Assembly: GCA_002733155.1 (NCBI GenBank)
Contig: NVUO01000011.1
Coordinates: 20,957 to 30,259 of the forward strand
Length of the DNA: 9,303 bases
Origin: Sulfurimonas sp.
GTDB lineage: Bacteria > Campylobacterota > Campylobacteria > Campylobacterales > Sulfurimonadaceae
Direction: 5' to 3'
In this document: positions 1 to 6,879 of the stretch, in pieces
How the letters are laid out: the number at the start of each line of letters is the position of its first letter
How positions within the stretch are numbered: position 1 is the first letter of the stretch
Program-made: the position numbers and the translations under genes
Notes under the pieces: generated by a model
Seen by the model: only the letters and a program-made list of their open reading frames with translations
Told to the model about the DNA's origin: nothing
The model's database searches: none

Positions 1-684
1 CATACTTAGCACAATATTAAACTTCAAAAACTCATCTTTTGAAAGCATTTTTAAGTTTGGTATATATGCTTTTTCATATTCCATATCACTTATTGATTGA
101 AATGCTGATATCAATTTTTGCTTATTTGTTTCTATATCATATAAGCCTTGTATTACAATATTTCTCTCAATTATAGCATTATCTAAAAAACCAGAATCTA
201 ACTGTCCATTTAAATATTGTTCTTTTTTCTGTTGTAAAGAAATATCTGAATTTTGTATTTGCAATTTTTGTTTACTGATTTTAAAGTCCATCTGCTTTAT
301 TTGCATCAAGGTTGAAATAGTATCTTTTACTAACTTTCTTTTTGCAACGTCAATAGTATAGTTTATATATTTTTTTGAAGCATTTGCATACTTAATACCA
401 TAATAAATCCCACCACTTTGAAAGATTTTTTGATCCATTTTTATATTAGCACTCTCTTGTGTTTGCTTTGTATTGTAAGGGTTACTTTTAGAATAACTAT
501 AATTTAACTTTAATGGTGCAAGCCAAGAATCACGAAGCAGAGAACTCTGGGCATCATTTTTTTCATAATCATATTTAAACTTATCTTTTTTAATATCAGA
601 TATGTATAAATCTAATGTATCATCGGCAAATACTAAAGAATTAGATAGAACTAATAGCGCGATTAAGAGCGGTAAAACCTTCAT
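1..684 (-). CDS. TolC-family outer-membrane efflux protein, C-terminal part missing (window edge)
   Basis: The reading frame is open from an ATG at 684 to the left edge (228 codons) and was translated by hand. Residues 1-20 (MKVLPLLIALLVLSNSLVFA) form a signal peptide with a likely cut before DDTLDLYI. After it come a beta-like stretch (about 56-64, LKLNYSYSK), the segment MDQKIFQSGGIYYGIKYA (about 75-92), and a long Gln/Lys-rich helical region (about 100-205). That is the layout of outer-membrane factors, which trimerise into a beta-barrel with an alpha-helical tunnel. The family's usual length of 400-500 residues implies about half is missing. The start is supported by AGAGG six bases upstream. 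The gene begins inside the end of argD (44-bp overlap, different frame), so translation is probably coupled. The natural partner is the adaptor at 3617-4426. The substrate is unknown. Family assignment is fairly sure although no single diagnostic motif is present. Confidence 0.82.
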   Translation of the reverse strand, partial: MKVLPLLIALLVLSNSLVFADDTLDLYISDIKKDKFKYDYEKNDAQSSLLRDSWLAPLKLNYSYSKSNPYNTKQTQESANIKMDQKIFQSGGIYYGIKYANASKKYINYTIDVAKRKLVKDTISTLMQIKQMDFKISKQKLQIQNSDISLQQKKEQYLNGQLDSGFLDNAIIERNIVIQGLYDIETNKQKLISAFQSISDMEYEKAYIPNLKMLSKDEFLKFNIVLSM

Positions 685-1822
685 CAATTTCCTCTTTTGT
701 TATTGTTATTGCTGGCAAAAATCTTAAAGTATTTCTTCCTGCTTTTAAAACCATGACACCATTTTCTTTTGCAGAATTTAAAATACTAGCTAATGTATCA
801 GAATCTTTAACTCGTAAACCACACATAAGACCAATTCCTACTTTTTTTATAAACTTATCTTTATGATTAGTATATAGTTCTTCTAATTTTTCATTAAAAT
901 ATTTTATAGTATCTGCTAGTTTAGAACTTCTGTGTAATTCACCTAAAATTTCCATAACTTCAAATGTTGCACTAGTACTTAAAAAATTTCCACCAAAAGT
1001 AGAACCATGGTCACCAGCGGTAAGTACCCCTTTTAAAGATGTCATAACTACACCAACTGGCACCCCACCGCCTATACCTTTAGCCAAGGTAATTATATCT
1101 GGTTGTATATCATAAACAATTGAAGCTAAAAATTCACCTGTACGGTATCCACCAGTTTGAACTTCATCTACTATTAATAAAATTCCATCTTTTTTTAATA
1201 ATTTAGCTAGGTCTTGAACCTTTTTTTTATCTTGAGGTTCAACTCCACCCTCACCTTGAACTAGTTCAATCATAACTGCACAGGTATGATCATCAAGTAA
1301 GTCTTTTACATCATCAATTGTATCTGCGTATACAAAACCATCAGGGAATGGTCCAAAATAGTTATGCATAATTTCTTGTCCAGTAGCCTTTATAGTTGTA
1401 ATTGTACGACCATGGAATGAATTATTTAGAGTTATAATTTTATATTTTTTAATCTCACCATTAATCTCGCCATATTTTCTAGCTATTTTAATAGCACCTT
1501 CATTGGCTTCAGCTCCACTATTGCCAAAAAAACATTGCATATCCATGCCAGAGGCCTCTACTAACTTTTGCGCAACTTTTGCCTGAGGGCCAATATGATA
1601 AAGGTTTGAAGTATGAGTTAGGTTTGATATTTGCTCACTTATTGCAGAGTTGACACGCTCATTCGCATGACCAACACTTGTAACTCCAATTCCTGAGGTA
1701 AAATCTATATAGTTTTTTCCATCACTATCAATAAGTCTAGAATTTTTACCACTAACAAACTCTACATCAAACCTTGCATAAGTAGGCAAGACATATTTTT
1801 CATCCAGTTCTTTTATATTCAT
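641..1822 (-). CDS. argD: Acetylornithine aminotransferase, PLP-dependent
   Basis: This 393-residue class III aminotransferase is normal length for ArgD. It converts N-acetylglutamate semialdehyde plus glutamate to N2-acetylornithine in cytoplasmic arginine synthesis. Members often also serve as succinyldiaminopimelate aminotransferase (DapC) in lysine synthesis. Visible motifs are NSGAEANEGAIK (101-112, phosphate-binding region), SFHGRT (135-140), ELVQGEGGV (about 186-194), DEVQTG (219-224, Asp219 contacting the pyridine nitrogen) and LAKGIGGG (247-253), with Lys248 the Schiff-base lysine. The loop after DEVQTG reads GYRTG where GVGRTG is common, but the Arg is kept. The ATG at 1822 is preceded by GGAT at a suitable distance. 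It lies 65 bp after the oxidoreductase gene, and its 3' end contains the start of the TolC-family gene. Other class III transaminases (ornithine, GABA) are possible, but length and motifs favour ArgD. Confidence 0.9.
   Translation of the reverse strand: MNIKELDEKYVLPTYARFDVEFVSGKNSRLIDSDGKNYIDFTSGIGVTSVGHANERVNSAISEQISNLTHTSNLYHIGPQAKVAQKLVEASGMDMQCFFGNSGAEANEGAIKIARKYGEINGEIKKYKIITLNNSFHGRTITTIKATGQEIMHNYFGPFPDGFVYADTIDDVKDLLDDHTCAVMIELVQGEGGVEPQDKKKVQDLAKLLKKDGILLIVDEVQTGGYRTGEFLASIVYDIQPDIITLAKGIGGGVPVGVVMTSLKGVLTAGDHGSTFGGNFLSTSATFEVMEILGELHRSSKLADTIKYFNEKLEELYTNHKDKFIKKVGIGLMCGLRVKDSDTLASILNSAKENGVMVLKAGRNTLRFLPAITITKEEIDEGFTALNRAISSI
691..695 (-). promoter_or_regulatory. Ribosome binding site of the TolC-family gene, inside argD
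   Basis: AGAGG on the minus strand, six bases before the ATG at 684, lies within the coding sequence of argD. It supports the start that overlaps argD by 44 bp, since no intergenic space exists for an alternative. Confidence 0.6.
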
Positions 1823-1887
1823 TTTTTATCCAAATTTTTATAGTAAATTAATTCTTGTATAATAACATAAATAACTCTATAATATAT

Positions 1888-3624
1888 TTACACATGACTT
1901 ATAGTCACCCTATCCTCTTGATATATAGCACTTTTACCTTCAATAGAGTGTCTTGATGATGTAAGGTTATTTAAACCTTTAGTCCCGCTGTATATAAGTA
2001 TTGAATCAGACCTTACATCATCATTATTTTGTACTTCAAGTTCTACACTTCCATTTTGTGAACTTATCCTAATAAATTCACCATCTGTAAAACCTAAAGA
2101 ACTATTAATATATACCTTTGTATCTCTTTTAAATTGTGAGTTCAAACTTCTACTGCTCTTAGATGTAATTAAAGATAGTTTACTATCATCTGGCATTTTA
2201 GAATCAATATCTTCTAAGAAACAAAACTCTTGTGTTTGAGTATCAAAACCATCTTGATATGGTATATTTTCTCTACCTTTGACATAACTAATGCCAGTAG
2301 TATCTTCTTTTGAAAACTCTTTAAAATGGTTTATATAATATAACTCTTCTTTTAACTCTATATCAAAAGTATCACATAAATACTTACTTAAATCATATTC
2401 AGATATACCAAATTCACAATCAGATTGCTTATGCATATTCATCATAGCATTATGTGAGTAAGATGTGCGTATATCATCTTTATGTAAAAAACTTTTAGCT
2501 GGAATTATTAAGTCAGCTGCCTCTGAACTTTCATTTTCATAAAGTCCAAAATAAACTACATTTTCTACCTTAGAAATAGATTCTTTTACTCTTAGTGAAT
2601 CTGGCATTTGAGATAAAGGATTAGCACCTTGAATAAATACAGTTTTAAAGTCTTCAAACCTAGTATTTACCTTAGATACTTTTTTTGCTTGGGTCTCAAA
2701 TGGGTTATTCACTAGATCCCTAGAGGCACCTAAATAAGCTACACCACATCCCTCTTTTCCAAAAAGACCAAGCATAGCTGCAAAACCATCAATAGAACGC
2801 ATAACATCAGCACCATCACTATATTTTTGTATACCAACTCCACAAACTATAGCTACTTTTTTGCCATGTACTAACTCTAAAATATTTCCAATATCACCAA
2901 GAGTTAAGTCAATTTGTTCTAAAATAAGTCTAATTCTTACACCCTGAGTTAGTTCATAATATTCTTCATATTCACTTGCATATTTTTTTACAAACTCTTC
3001 ATCATAAGAATTTTCTATATATAAAAATCTACTAAGAAGCATAGCTAAGAACAAGTCACCGTGAGCTTTTATCTGTATATGTAAGTCAGCTATTTTTGCT
3101 ATATCAGTTTTAACAGGATCAATAACTATAATCTTTTTATCTTTAATAAGTGGAAGCAGGTGAGATGAAGTAGCATGAGGGTTTCTTCCCCAAAATATTA
3201 CAATATCAGATTTTGCTATCTCTGATATTGGCATATTTTTATTTGAACCCCTACCCTCTATAATTCCAGCTTCACCAGCACCATCACATAAGCTACCATC
3301 AGTTAAAGTAGCTCCATAAGAAGCAAAAAAGTGAGAAGTAACATCTTGCATTAAAGCAAAATTTCCATGACCCTTATAATGAAGTATTTCATCTTTTGGT
3401 GTAAAACTTAACATCTTCTCTAATTTTAACAAAGCATCCTGCATGCTAATCTCTTCACCCTTATAGCTTGGGTATTTTATAGTCTCATAATCTTCATAAT
3501 GATTTAAATTTGGGCATAAAAAACCTTGGGTATGTGCTCTTTTAATACCCTTTAATTTATCATTTTTAACTTCTATCTCACATGCATCATAACAATCAAG
3601 TGGACAAGCTGTAGAACTATTCAC
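1888..3624 (-). CDS. Molybdopterin oxidoreductase (DMSO reductase superfamily), compact, probably cytoplasmic
   Basis: This 578-residue protein belongs to the Mo/W-bis-MGD superfamily, whose members usually have about 650-800 residues. The N-terminus carries a [4Fe-4S] motif, CPLDCYDAC then GFLC, with Cys7, Cys11, Cys15 and Cys37 (C-x3-C-x3-C-x21-C). Next come GSLCDGAGEAG (110-120), where Cys113 is a candidate Mo ligand, then WGRNPHATSSHLLP (145-158) and IDPVKTDIAKIADLHI (168-183), typical MGD-binding segments. The C-terminus has a dinucleotide-binding domain (RSLNSQF, then LTSSRHSIEGKSAIYQEDRV). There is no Tat signal, because the cluster motif starts at residue 7, so it should act in the cytoplasm. 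The start is GTG, with AAGGA eight bases upstream, and overlaps the stop of the adaptor gene by 8 bp (GTGAATAG). The residues after Cys37 are Pro-Asn-Leu, where many relatives have a Lys or Arg. The substrate is unknown; it is not clearly formate dehydrogenase, nitrate reductase or polysulfide reductase. No electron-transfer partner lies nearby. Confidence 0.85.
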   Translation of the reverse strand: MNSSTACPLDCYDACEIEVKNDKLKGIKRAHTQGFLCPNLNHYEDYETIKYPSYKGEEISMQDALLKLEKMLSFTPKDEILHYKGHGNFALMQDVTSHFFASYGATLTDGSLCDGAGEAGIIEGRGSNKNMPISEIAKSDIVIFWGRNPHATSSHLLPLIKDKKIIVIDPVKTDIAKIADLHIQIKAHGDLFLAMLLSRFLYIENSYDEEFVKKYASEYEEYYELTQGVRIRLILEQIDLTLGDIGNILELVHGKKVAIVCGVGIQKYSDGADVMRSIDGFAAMLGLFGKEGCGVAYLGASRDLVNNPFETQAKKVSKVNTRFEDFKTVFIQGANPLSQMPDSLRVKESISKVENVVYFGLYENESSEAADLIIPAKSFLHKDDIRTSYSHNAMMNMHKQSDCEFGISEYDLSKYLCDTFDIELKEELYYINHFKEFSKEDTTGISYVKGRENIPYQDGFDTQTQEFCFLEDIDSKMPDDSKLSLITSKSSRSLNSQFKRDTKVYINSSLGFTDGEFIRISSQNGSVELEVQNNDDVRSDSILIYSGTKGLNNLTSSRHSIEGKSAIYQEDRVTISHV

Positions 3625-4426
3625 TAATCTGTTCCTTAACTAATTCAACTTTTACTAGTTTTGAGAAAAGTTTTGGTGATGGCATAATTATCTGAGCCAT
3701 ATACTTAGATATATTTATACTATCAGCTATACTTAAAACTCTTGAAACCTTATATGAGGTTTTTTTACCATCTATGTATACAAGTTTCTTTTTTACATTT
3801 ACTACATCTGCTTCATCGAGGTATATAGTTAGTTTAGCCTTTGATACATCTGCAACCTTTGCAAGTGGAGTTGATATACCTACAACCTGACCTGGTTTCA
3901 CTAATAGATTATAAAGTACAAAACCATCTGCAATTAATCTTTTATCATCTATGCTTCTTTGTAGGTATGCACGTCTAAGTTTTAAATCTGTAATTTGAAC
4001 TTTTAAATTTTCTATCTCTTTTTGAGTATTTAAATTAGAGTTTTCATTTGCAATTAAATCATAATACTCTTTATCTTTTTCAACAGATGATTTAAATTTT
4101 AAAGCTACTACCTTAGAGTAGTTTTGTCTTTTTTTCTCTAATGAACGTGATAAATTATCTAAAACCTTATTATTTACATCAACTATTTTTCTTAAATATT
4201 CTAGTTTGTCCTCTATATATTGTAACTCTTTAATATCAAGTTTATCATCTATACGTATATAAGGTTTAGATGACAATCTTGTACCAATTAAATCCTCGTT
4301 TGCATACATCACTAAACCTGATACATTTGAAGATATGTTTCTAACTTCAAATGGTTCTACCTTTGCATAATAAACTTTAGCAAAAGATATACTTATGACT
4401 AAGATTAATGCTAATAATATTTTCAT
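3617..4426 (-). CDS. HlyD/RND-type periplasmic adaptor (membrane fusion protein) of an efflux system
   Basis: The protein has 269 residues from the preferred start. Residues 1-16 (MKILLALILVISISFA) form a signal peptide or membrane anchor. Two half-lipoyl motifs flank a helical hairpin: YAKVEPFEVRNISSNVSGLV (about 20-39) and ADGFVLYNLLVKPGQVVG (about 166-183, with the typical KPGQ turn), joined by a Lys/Glu-rich coiled coil (about 62-164). A beta-barrel-like segment follows (VSKAKLTIYLDEADVV). Such adaptors bridge an inner-membrane pump and a TolC-like channel. At 269 residues it is shorter than typical 330-400-residue family members and the C-terminal membrane-proximal part seems reduced. 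An in-frame ATG at 4441 would add MKVVK, but it lacks a ribosome binding site and sits at the predicted transcription start, so 4426 is preferred. The gene is first in the minus-strand operon and overlaps the oxidoreductase start. The partner pump is not in the window. Confidence 0.8.
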   Translation of the reverse strand: MKILLALILVISISFAKVYYAKVEPFEVRNISSNVSGLVMYANEDLIGTRLSSKPYIRIDDKLDIKELQYIEDKLEYLRKIVDVNNKVLDNLSRSLEKKRQNYSKVVALKFKSSVEKDKEYYDLIANENSNLNTQKEIENLKVQITDLKLRRAYLQRSIDDKRLIADGFVLYNLLVKPGQVVGISTPLAKVADVSKAKLTIYLDEADVVNVKKKLVYIDGKKTSYKVSRVLSIADSINISKYMAQIIMPSPKLFSKLVKVELVKEQISE

Positions 4427-4434
4427 TTTTACAA

Positions 4435-4439
4435 CCTTC
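4435..4439 (-). promoter_or_regulatory. Ribosome binding site deciding the adaptor start
   Basis: GAAGG on the minus strand lies eight bases before the ATG at 4426. It overlaps the alternative ATG at 4441, which is itself preceded only by AT repeats (ATAATAATA). This favours the shorter protein. Confidence 0.6.
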
Positions 4440-4445
4440 ATTATT

Positions 4446-4451
4446 ATTATA
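4446..4451 (-). promoter_or_regulatory. Putative sigma-70 -10 box for the adaptor-oxidoreductase-argD-TolC operon
   Basis: A perfect TATAAT on the minus strand has AT-rich sequence upstream (GAATTATAGAT). Transcription would start near 4439, giving a leader of about 13 bases before the ATG at 4426. No clear -35 is seen, which is normal for Campylobacterota. Because the region is very AT-rich, chance occurrence is possible. Confidence 0.4.
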
Positions 4452-4494
4452 ATCTATAATTCTAGCATTTGATTATTAATATTCAAGAATATAT

Positions 4495-4500
4495 CATAAT
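4495..4500 (+). promoter_or_regulatory. Possible -10 box for cheV
   Basis: CATAAT within ATATCATAAT, about 41 bases before the cheV ATG, is the best -10-like element in the divergent gap. There is no clear -35, and several other AT-rich hexamers are nearly as good, so this is tentative. Confidence 0.25.
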
Positions 4501-4541
4501 ATTTAGGGTAGTATTGGGTAAGTAATAATTAAAGGTAATAT

Positions 4542-5492
4542 ATGTCTATTTTAGATAATGTTGATGCTGCAACGAACCTAGCAAAAAACAATGAACTTCA
4601 GCTATTAGTTTTTAGAGTTAGTGATAAAGAAAATTCTGCCTTTTATGCAATTAATGTTTTTAAAACTAGAGAGGTAGTTGAAGCAAAGAATCATTTTTTG
4701 ACTCAAATTCCATCTTCACATTTATTACTTGAAGGCACTATAGTTCTTCGTGGCTTACAAATACCAATTTTAAACTTGCCAGTTTGGTTAAATGTTAGTC
4801 TAAATAAAGAGGAAATTAAAAAATCAAATATACTTATTTGTGATTTTAATGGAATAATTATTGGACTTAGAATTATGTCAGCATTTAGGGTTATAAAAAA
4901 GAACTGGAATGAGATGCATTCACCAGATTCTTATAGGCTTAACAATGATGGAGTGGTTATAAATGATACCAGACTAGAAGATGGTAGCCTTTGTTTAGTT
5001 CTAGACTATGAAAAACTTTTAGCAGATGTAATACCTCAAGCCATGGTTGATGTATCTGAATCTCCAACTAACCTAAATGAGCTTGAAGTTCCAAAATCAC
5101 TTCGTGATGGTGTAGTTTTAATAGCTGAAGATTCAAAAACTGCACAAAAACATTTAACTCATATTTTTAGAAATGCAAATATTAAAATTAAAATATTTGA
5201 TAATGGTAAAAGACTTATTGATTATATAGATAGCCTTGGTGATAGGACTTCTCTTATTCCTGCTATTATTTCAGATATTGAGATGCCTGAGATGTCTGGA
5301 TTTACAGTAGTTAAGATTTTAAAAGACAACCCTATAACAAAAGAGATACCTATAATTGTAAACTCTTCAATGACTGGTCAAAATAATAAAAGAGAAGCTG
5401 AATTACTAGGTGCTGATGGCTTTATAGATAAGACTAAAAGTCATGATATTATCCCATTAATTATAGAGCTAATGAATAAGAATAAAGATTAA
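4542..5492 (+). CDS. cheV: Chemotaxis coupling protein CheV (CheW domain plus receiver domain)
   Basis: This 316-residue protein has normal length for CheV. Residues 18-165 form a CheW-like domain: LLVFRVSD at 21-28, YAINVFKTREVV at 35-46 and GTIVLRGLQIPILNLP at 65-80, the hallmark RG...P-DL/NL segment. Residues 190-313 form a receiver: acidic pair Glu196-Asp197 (IAEDS), phosphoacceptor Asp245 (SDIEMPEMSG), Ser275/Ser276 (IIVNSSM) and Lys297 (FIDKTK). All residues needed for phosphorylation are present. CheV couples methyl-accepting receptors to CheA in cytoplasmic arrays, and phosphorylation by CheA probably tunes coupling. AAAGG lies six bases before the ATG. It stands alone between two minus-strand operons, with no other chemotaxis gene here. 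Campylobacterota commonly carry several scattered cheV paralogues, so I cannot say which one this is. Confidence 0.93.
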   Translation: MSILDNVDAATNLAKNNELQLLVFRVSDKENSAFYAINVFKTREVVEAKNHFLTQIPSSHLLLEGTIVLRGLQIPILNLPVWLNVSLNKEEIKKSNILICDFNGIIIGLRIMSAFRVIKKNWNEMHSPDSYRLNNDGVVINDTRLEDGSLCLVLDYEKLLADVIPQAMVDVSESPTNLNELEVPKSLRDGVVLIAEDSKTAQKHLTHIFRNANIKIKIFDNGKRLIDYIDSLGDRTSLIPAIISDIEMPEMSGFTVVKILKDNPITKEIPIIVNSSMTGQNNKREAELLGADGFIDKTKSHDIIPLIIELMNKNKD

Positions 5493-5503
5493 AAAAATAA
5501 GTT

Positions 5504-5540
5504 AAAAAAATACTTACAAGAGATAAAATCTCTTGTAAGT
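5504..5540 (-). terminator. Strong intrinsic terminator of the oadG-oadA-oadB operon, in the convergent gap with cheV
   Basis: A perfect 13-bp inverted repeat (ACTTACAAGAGAT at 5512-5524 and ATCTCTTGTAAGT at 5528-5540) is separated by a 3-base AAA loop. On the minus strand the stem is followed by A and seven T (5510-5504), then a second T-rich run. This makes it a good terminator for oadB transcription, starting 10 bases past the oadB stop. In the plus direction the stem is followed by TACATATCTC, with no U-tract, so it would work poorly as a standard terminator for cheV. Confidence 0.85.
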
Positions 5541-5549
5541 TACATATCT

Positions 5550-6875
5550 CTACTGAAAAAGAGAGATAAGTACACCAGCTGCAACAGCTGAACCAATAAC
5601 ACCTGCAACATTTGGACCCATTGCATGCATTAAAAGCATATTAGTTTTGTCATACTCCATACCAACCTTATTTGATACACGAGCTGCCATAGGTACAGCT
5701 GATACACCAGCTGAACCTATAAGTGGATTTATTTTATGTCCTGGGAACATATTCATAATCTTAGCCATAATGACACCAGCTGCAGTACCTACAGAAAATG
5801 CAATAATACCAAGAGCCATAATAAACATAGTTTCAGGGACTAAGAACTGATCAGCTGCAAGTTTAGAACCAACACCAAGACCTAAGAAAATAGTAACAAT
5901 ATTTATAAGTGAATTTTGTAAAGTATCATTTAAACGCTCAACTACACCTGATTCTTTTAAGAAGTTACCAAACATAAATGCACCAATTAGTGGTGTTGAC
6001 TCTGGAAGTACTAATATAGCTAAAACAAGAACCAATATTGGAAAAATCAGCTTCTCTAAACGAGATACATGACGAAGTGTAGTCATTCTAATTTTACGTT
6101 CAGCCTCAGTAGTTAATGCTTTCATAATAGGAGGTTGAATAATCGGAACCATAGCCATATATGAGTAAGATGCAACTGCAATAGCCCCTAATAACTCAGG
6201 TGCTAACTTAGATGCAATAAATATAGATGTCGGACCATCAGCCCCACCAATAATTGAAATTGCACTTGCTTGTTGAAGAGTAAAGTCAACGAAACCAGCT
6301 TGGGACAGGGCAACTGCACCAACTAAAGTTCCAAAAATACCAAACTGGGCAGCTCCACCAAGTAAGGCTGTTTTAGGATTTGATAAAAGTGGACCAAAGT
6401 CAGTCATTGCACCAACTCCCATAAAAATAATAATAGGGAACATCTCATTTGATAGACCCATATTGTAAATCACACCTAAAAATCCGTGTTCACCTGCAAT
6501 ACCCGCAACAGGGATATTGGCTAGTAATCCACCAAATGCGATAGGTAAAAGTAAAAGTGGCTCAAAACCTTTTTTAATTGCTAAATAAAACAGTAAAAAA
6601 GTAATTAGAATCATAATTACACGACCCCATGATTTATGGAAATCACTCATAGCTTTACCGTCTGAACTTAATTCATCTGGATTAGGATTTATAAAAGCAC
6701 TAATACCAGTTGATGCTAAAAACCCTGTTATCATTTCTGAAAAAGGTTTAGATTGATAAGTTTCTTCTTTATGCATAGATAACTCTTCTAAATTATGGGC
6801 ACTAGCGTTAGCAAAAACATTAGTAGCACTAAGAAGCATAAATAAAGCTAAAAATTTTAAAACTAATAACTTCAT
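5550..6875 (-). CDS. oadB: Oxaloacetate decarboxylase Na+ pump, beta subunit (membrane decarboxylase/Na+ channel)
   Basis: This 441-residue polytopic membrane protein uses decarboxylation of carboxybiotin, delivered by OadA, to drive Na+ export. Family signatures are clear: [17 protein letters not shown] (about 151-167), [12 protein letters not shown] (208-219), whose Asp213 matches the Na+-binding aspartate known from Klebsiella OadB (Asp203), and the conserved C-terminal [15 protein letters not shown]. Many hydrophobic helices lie between about 85 and 440. Before them is an N-terminal part of about 80 residues: a signal-like hydrophobic segment (1-22, ending NVFANASA), a polar stretch (about 26-45) and a region with [22 protein letters not shown]. 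The ATG at 6875 lies 4 bp after the oadA stop, and the weak AGG overlaps the end of oadA, so translation is probably coupled. It is the last gene of the operon, followed by a strong terminator. The closest alternatives are the beta subunits of methylmalonyl-CoA or glutaconyl-CoA decarboxylases. The neighbouring OadA argues for oxaloacetate. Confidence 0.93.
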   Translation of the reverse strand: MKLLVLKFLALFMLLSATNVFANASAHNLEELSMHKEETYQSKPFSEMITGFLASTGISAFINPNPDELSSDGKAMSDFHKSWGRVIMILITFLLFYLAIKKGFEPLLLLPIAFGGLLANIPVAGIAGEHGFLGVIYNMGLSNEMFPIIIFMGVGAMTDFGPLLSNPKTALLGGAAQFGIFGTLVGAVALSQAGFVDFTLQQASAISIIGGADGPTSIFIASKLAPELLGAIAVASYSYMAMVPIIQPPIMKALTTEAERKIRMTTLRHVSRLEKLIFPILVLVLAILVLPESTPLIGAFMFGNFLKESGVVERLNDTLQNSLINIVTIFLGLGVGSKLAADQFLVPETMFIMALGIIAFSVGTAAGVIMAKIMNMFPGHKINPLIGSAGVSAVPMAARVSNKVGMEYDKTNMLLMHAMGPNVAGVIGSAVAAGVLISLFQ

Positions 6876-6879
6876 TCAA

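Noticed and set aside
1823..1887. Separate promoter for argD in the 65-bp gap after the oxidoreductase gene
   Set aside because: Several AT-rich hexamers such as TACTAT occur, but none is a convincing box in this base composition, and all genes run in the same direction. I cannot support it.
1888..3624. Truncated or broken formate dehydrogenase
   Set aside because: The frame is continuous and has the N-terminal cluster, the cofactor-binding segments and a proper C-terminal domain with natural gene junctions. It looks like an intact short family member.
4479..4492. ATATTC-AA-GAATAT inverted repeat in the adaptor/cheV gap, possible operator
   Set aside because: It is short and made almost only of A and T in an AT-rich gap, so chance explains it. 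No regulator gene is nearby.
5545..5568. TATCTCT/AGAGATA hairpin at the oadB stop, as a second terminator
   Set aside because: The stem is only 7 bp with a 10-base loop, it overlaps the oadB coding end, and no T-run follows it on the plus strand. The neighbouring 13-bp stem explains termination better.
5647..5850. 67-codon plus-strand reading frame
   Set aside because: It lies wholly inside oadB on the opposite strand, has no ribosome binding site, and its sequence resembles no protein I recognise. It is a shadow of the real gene.
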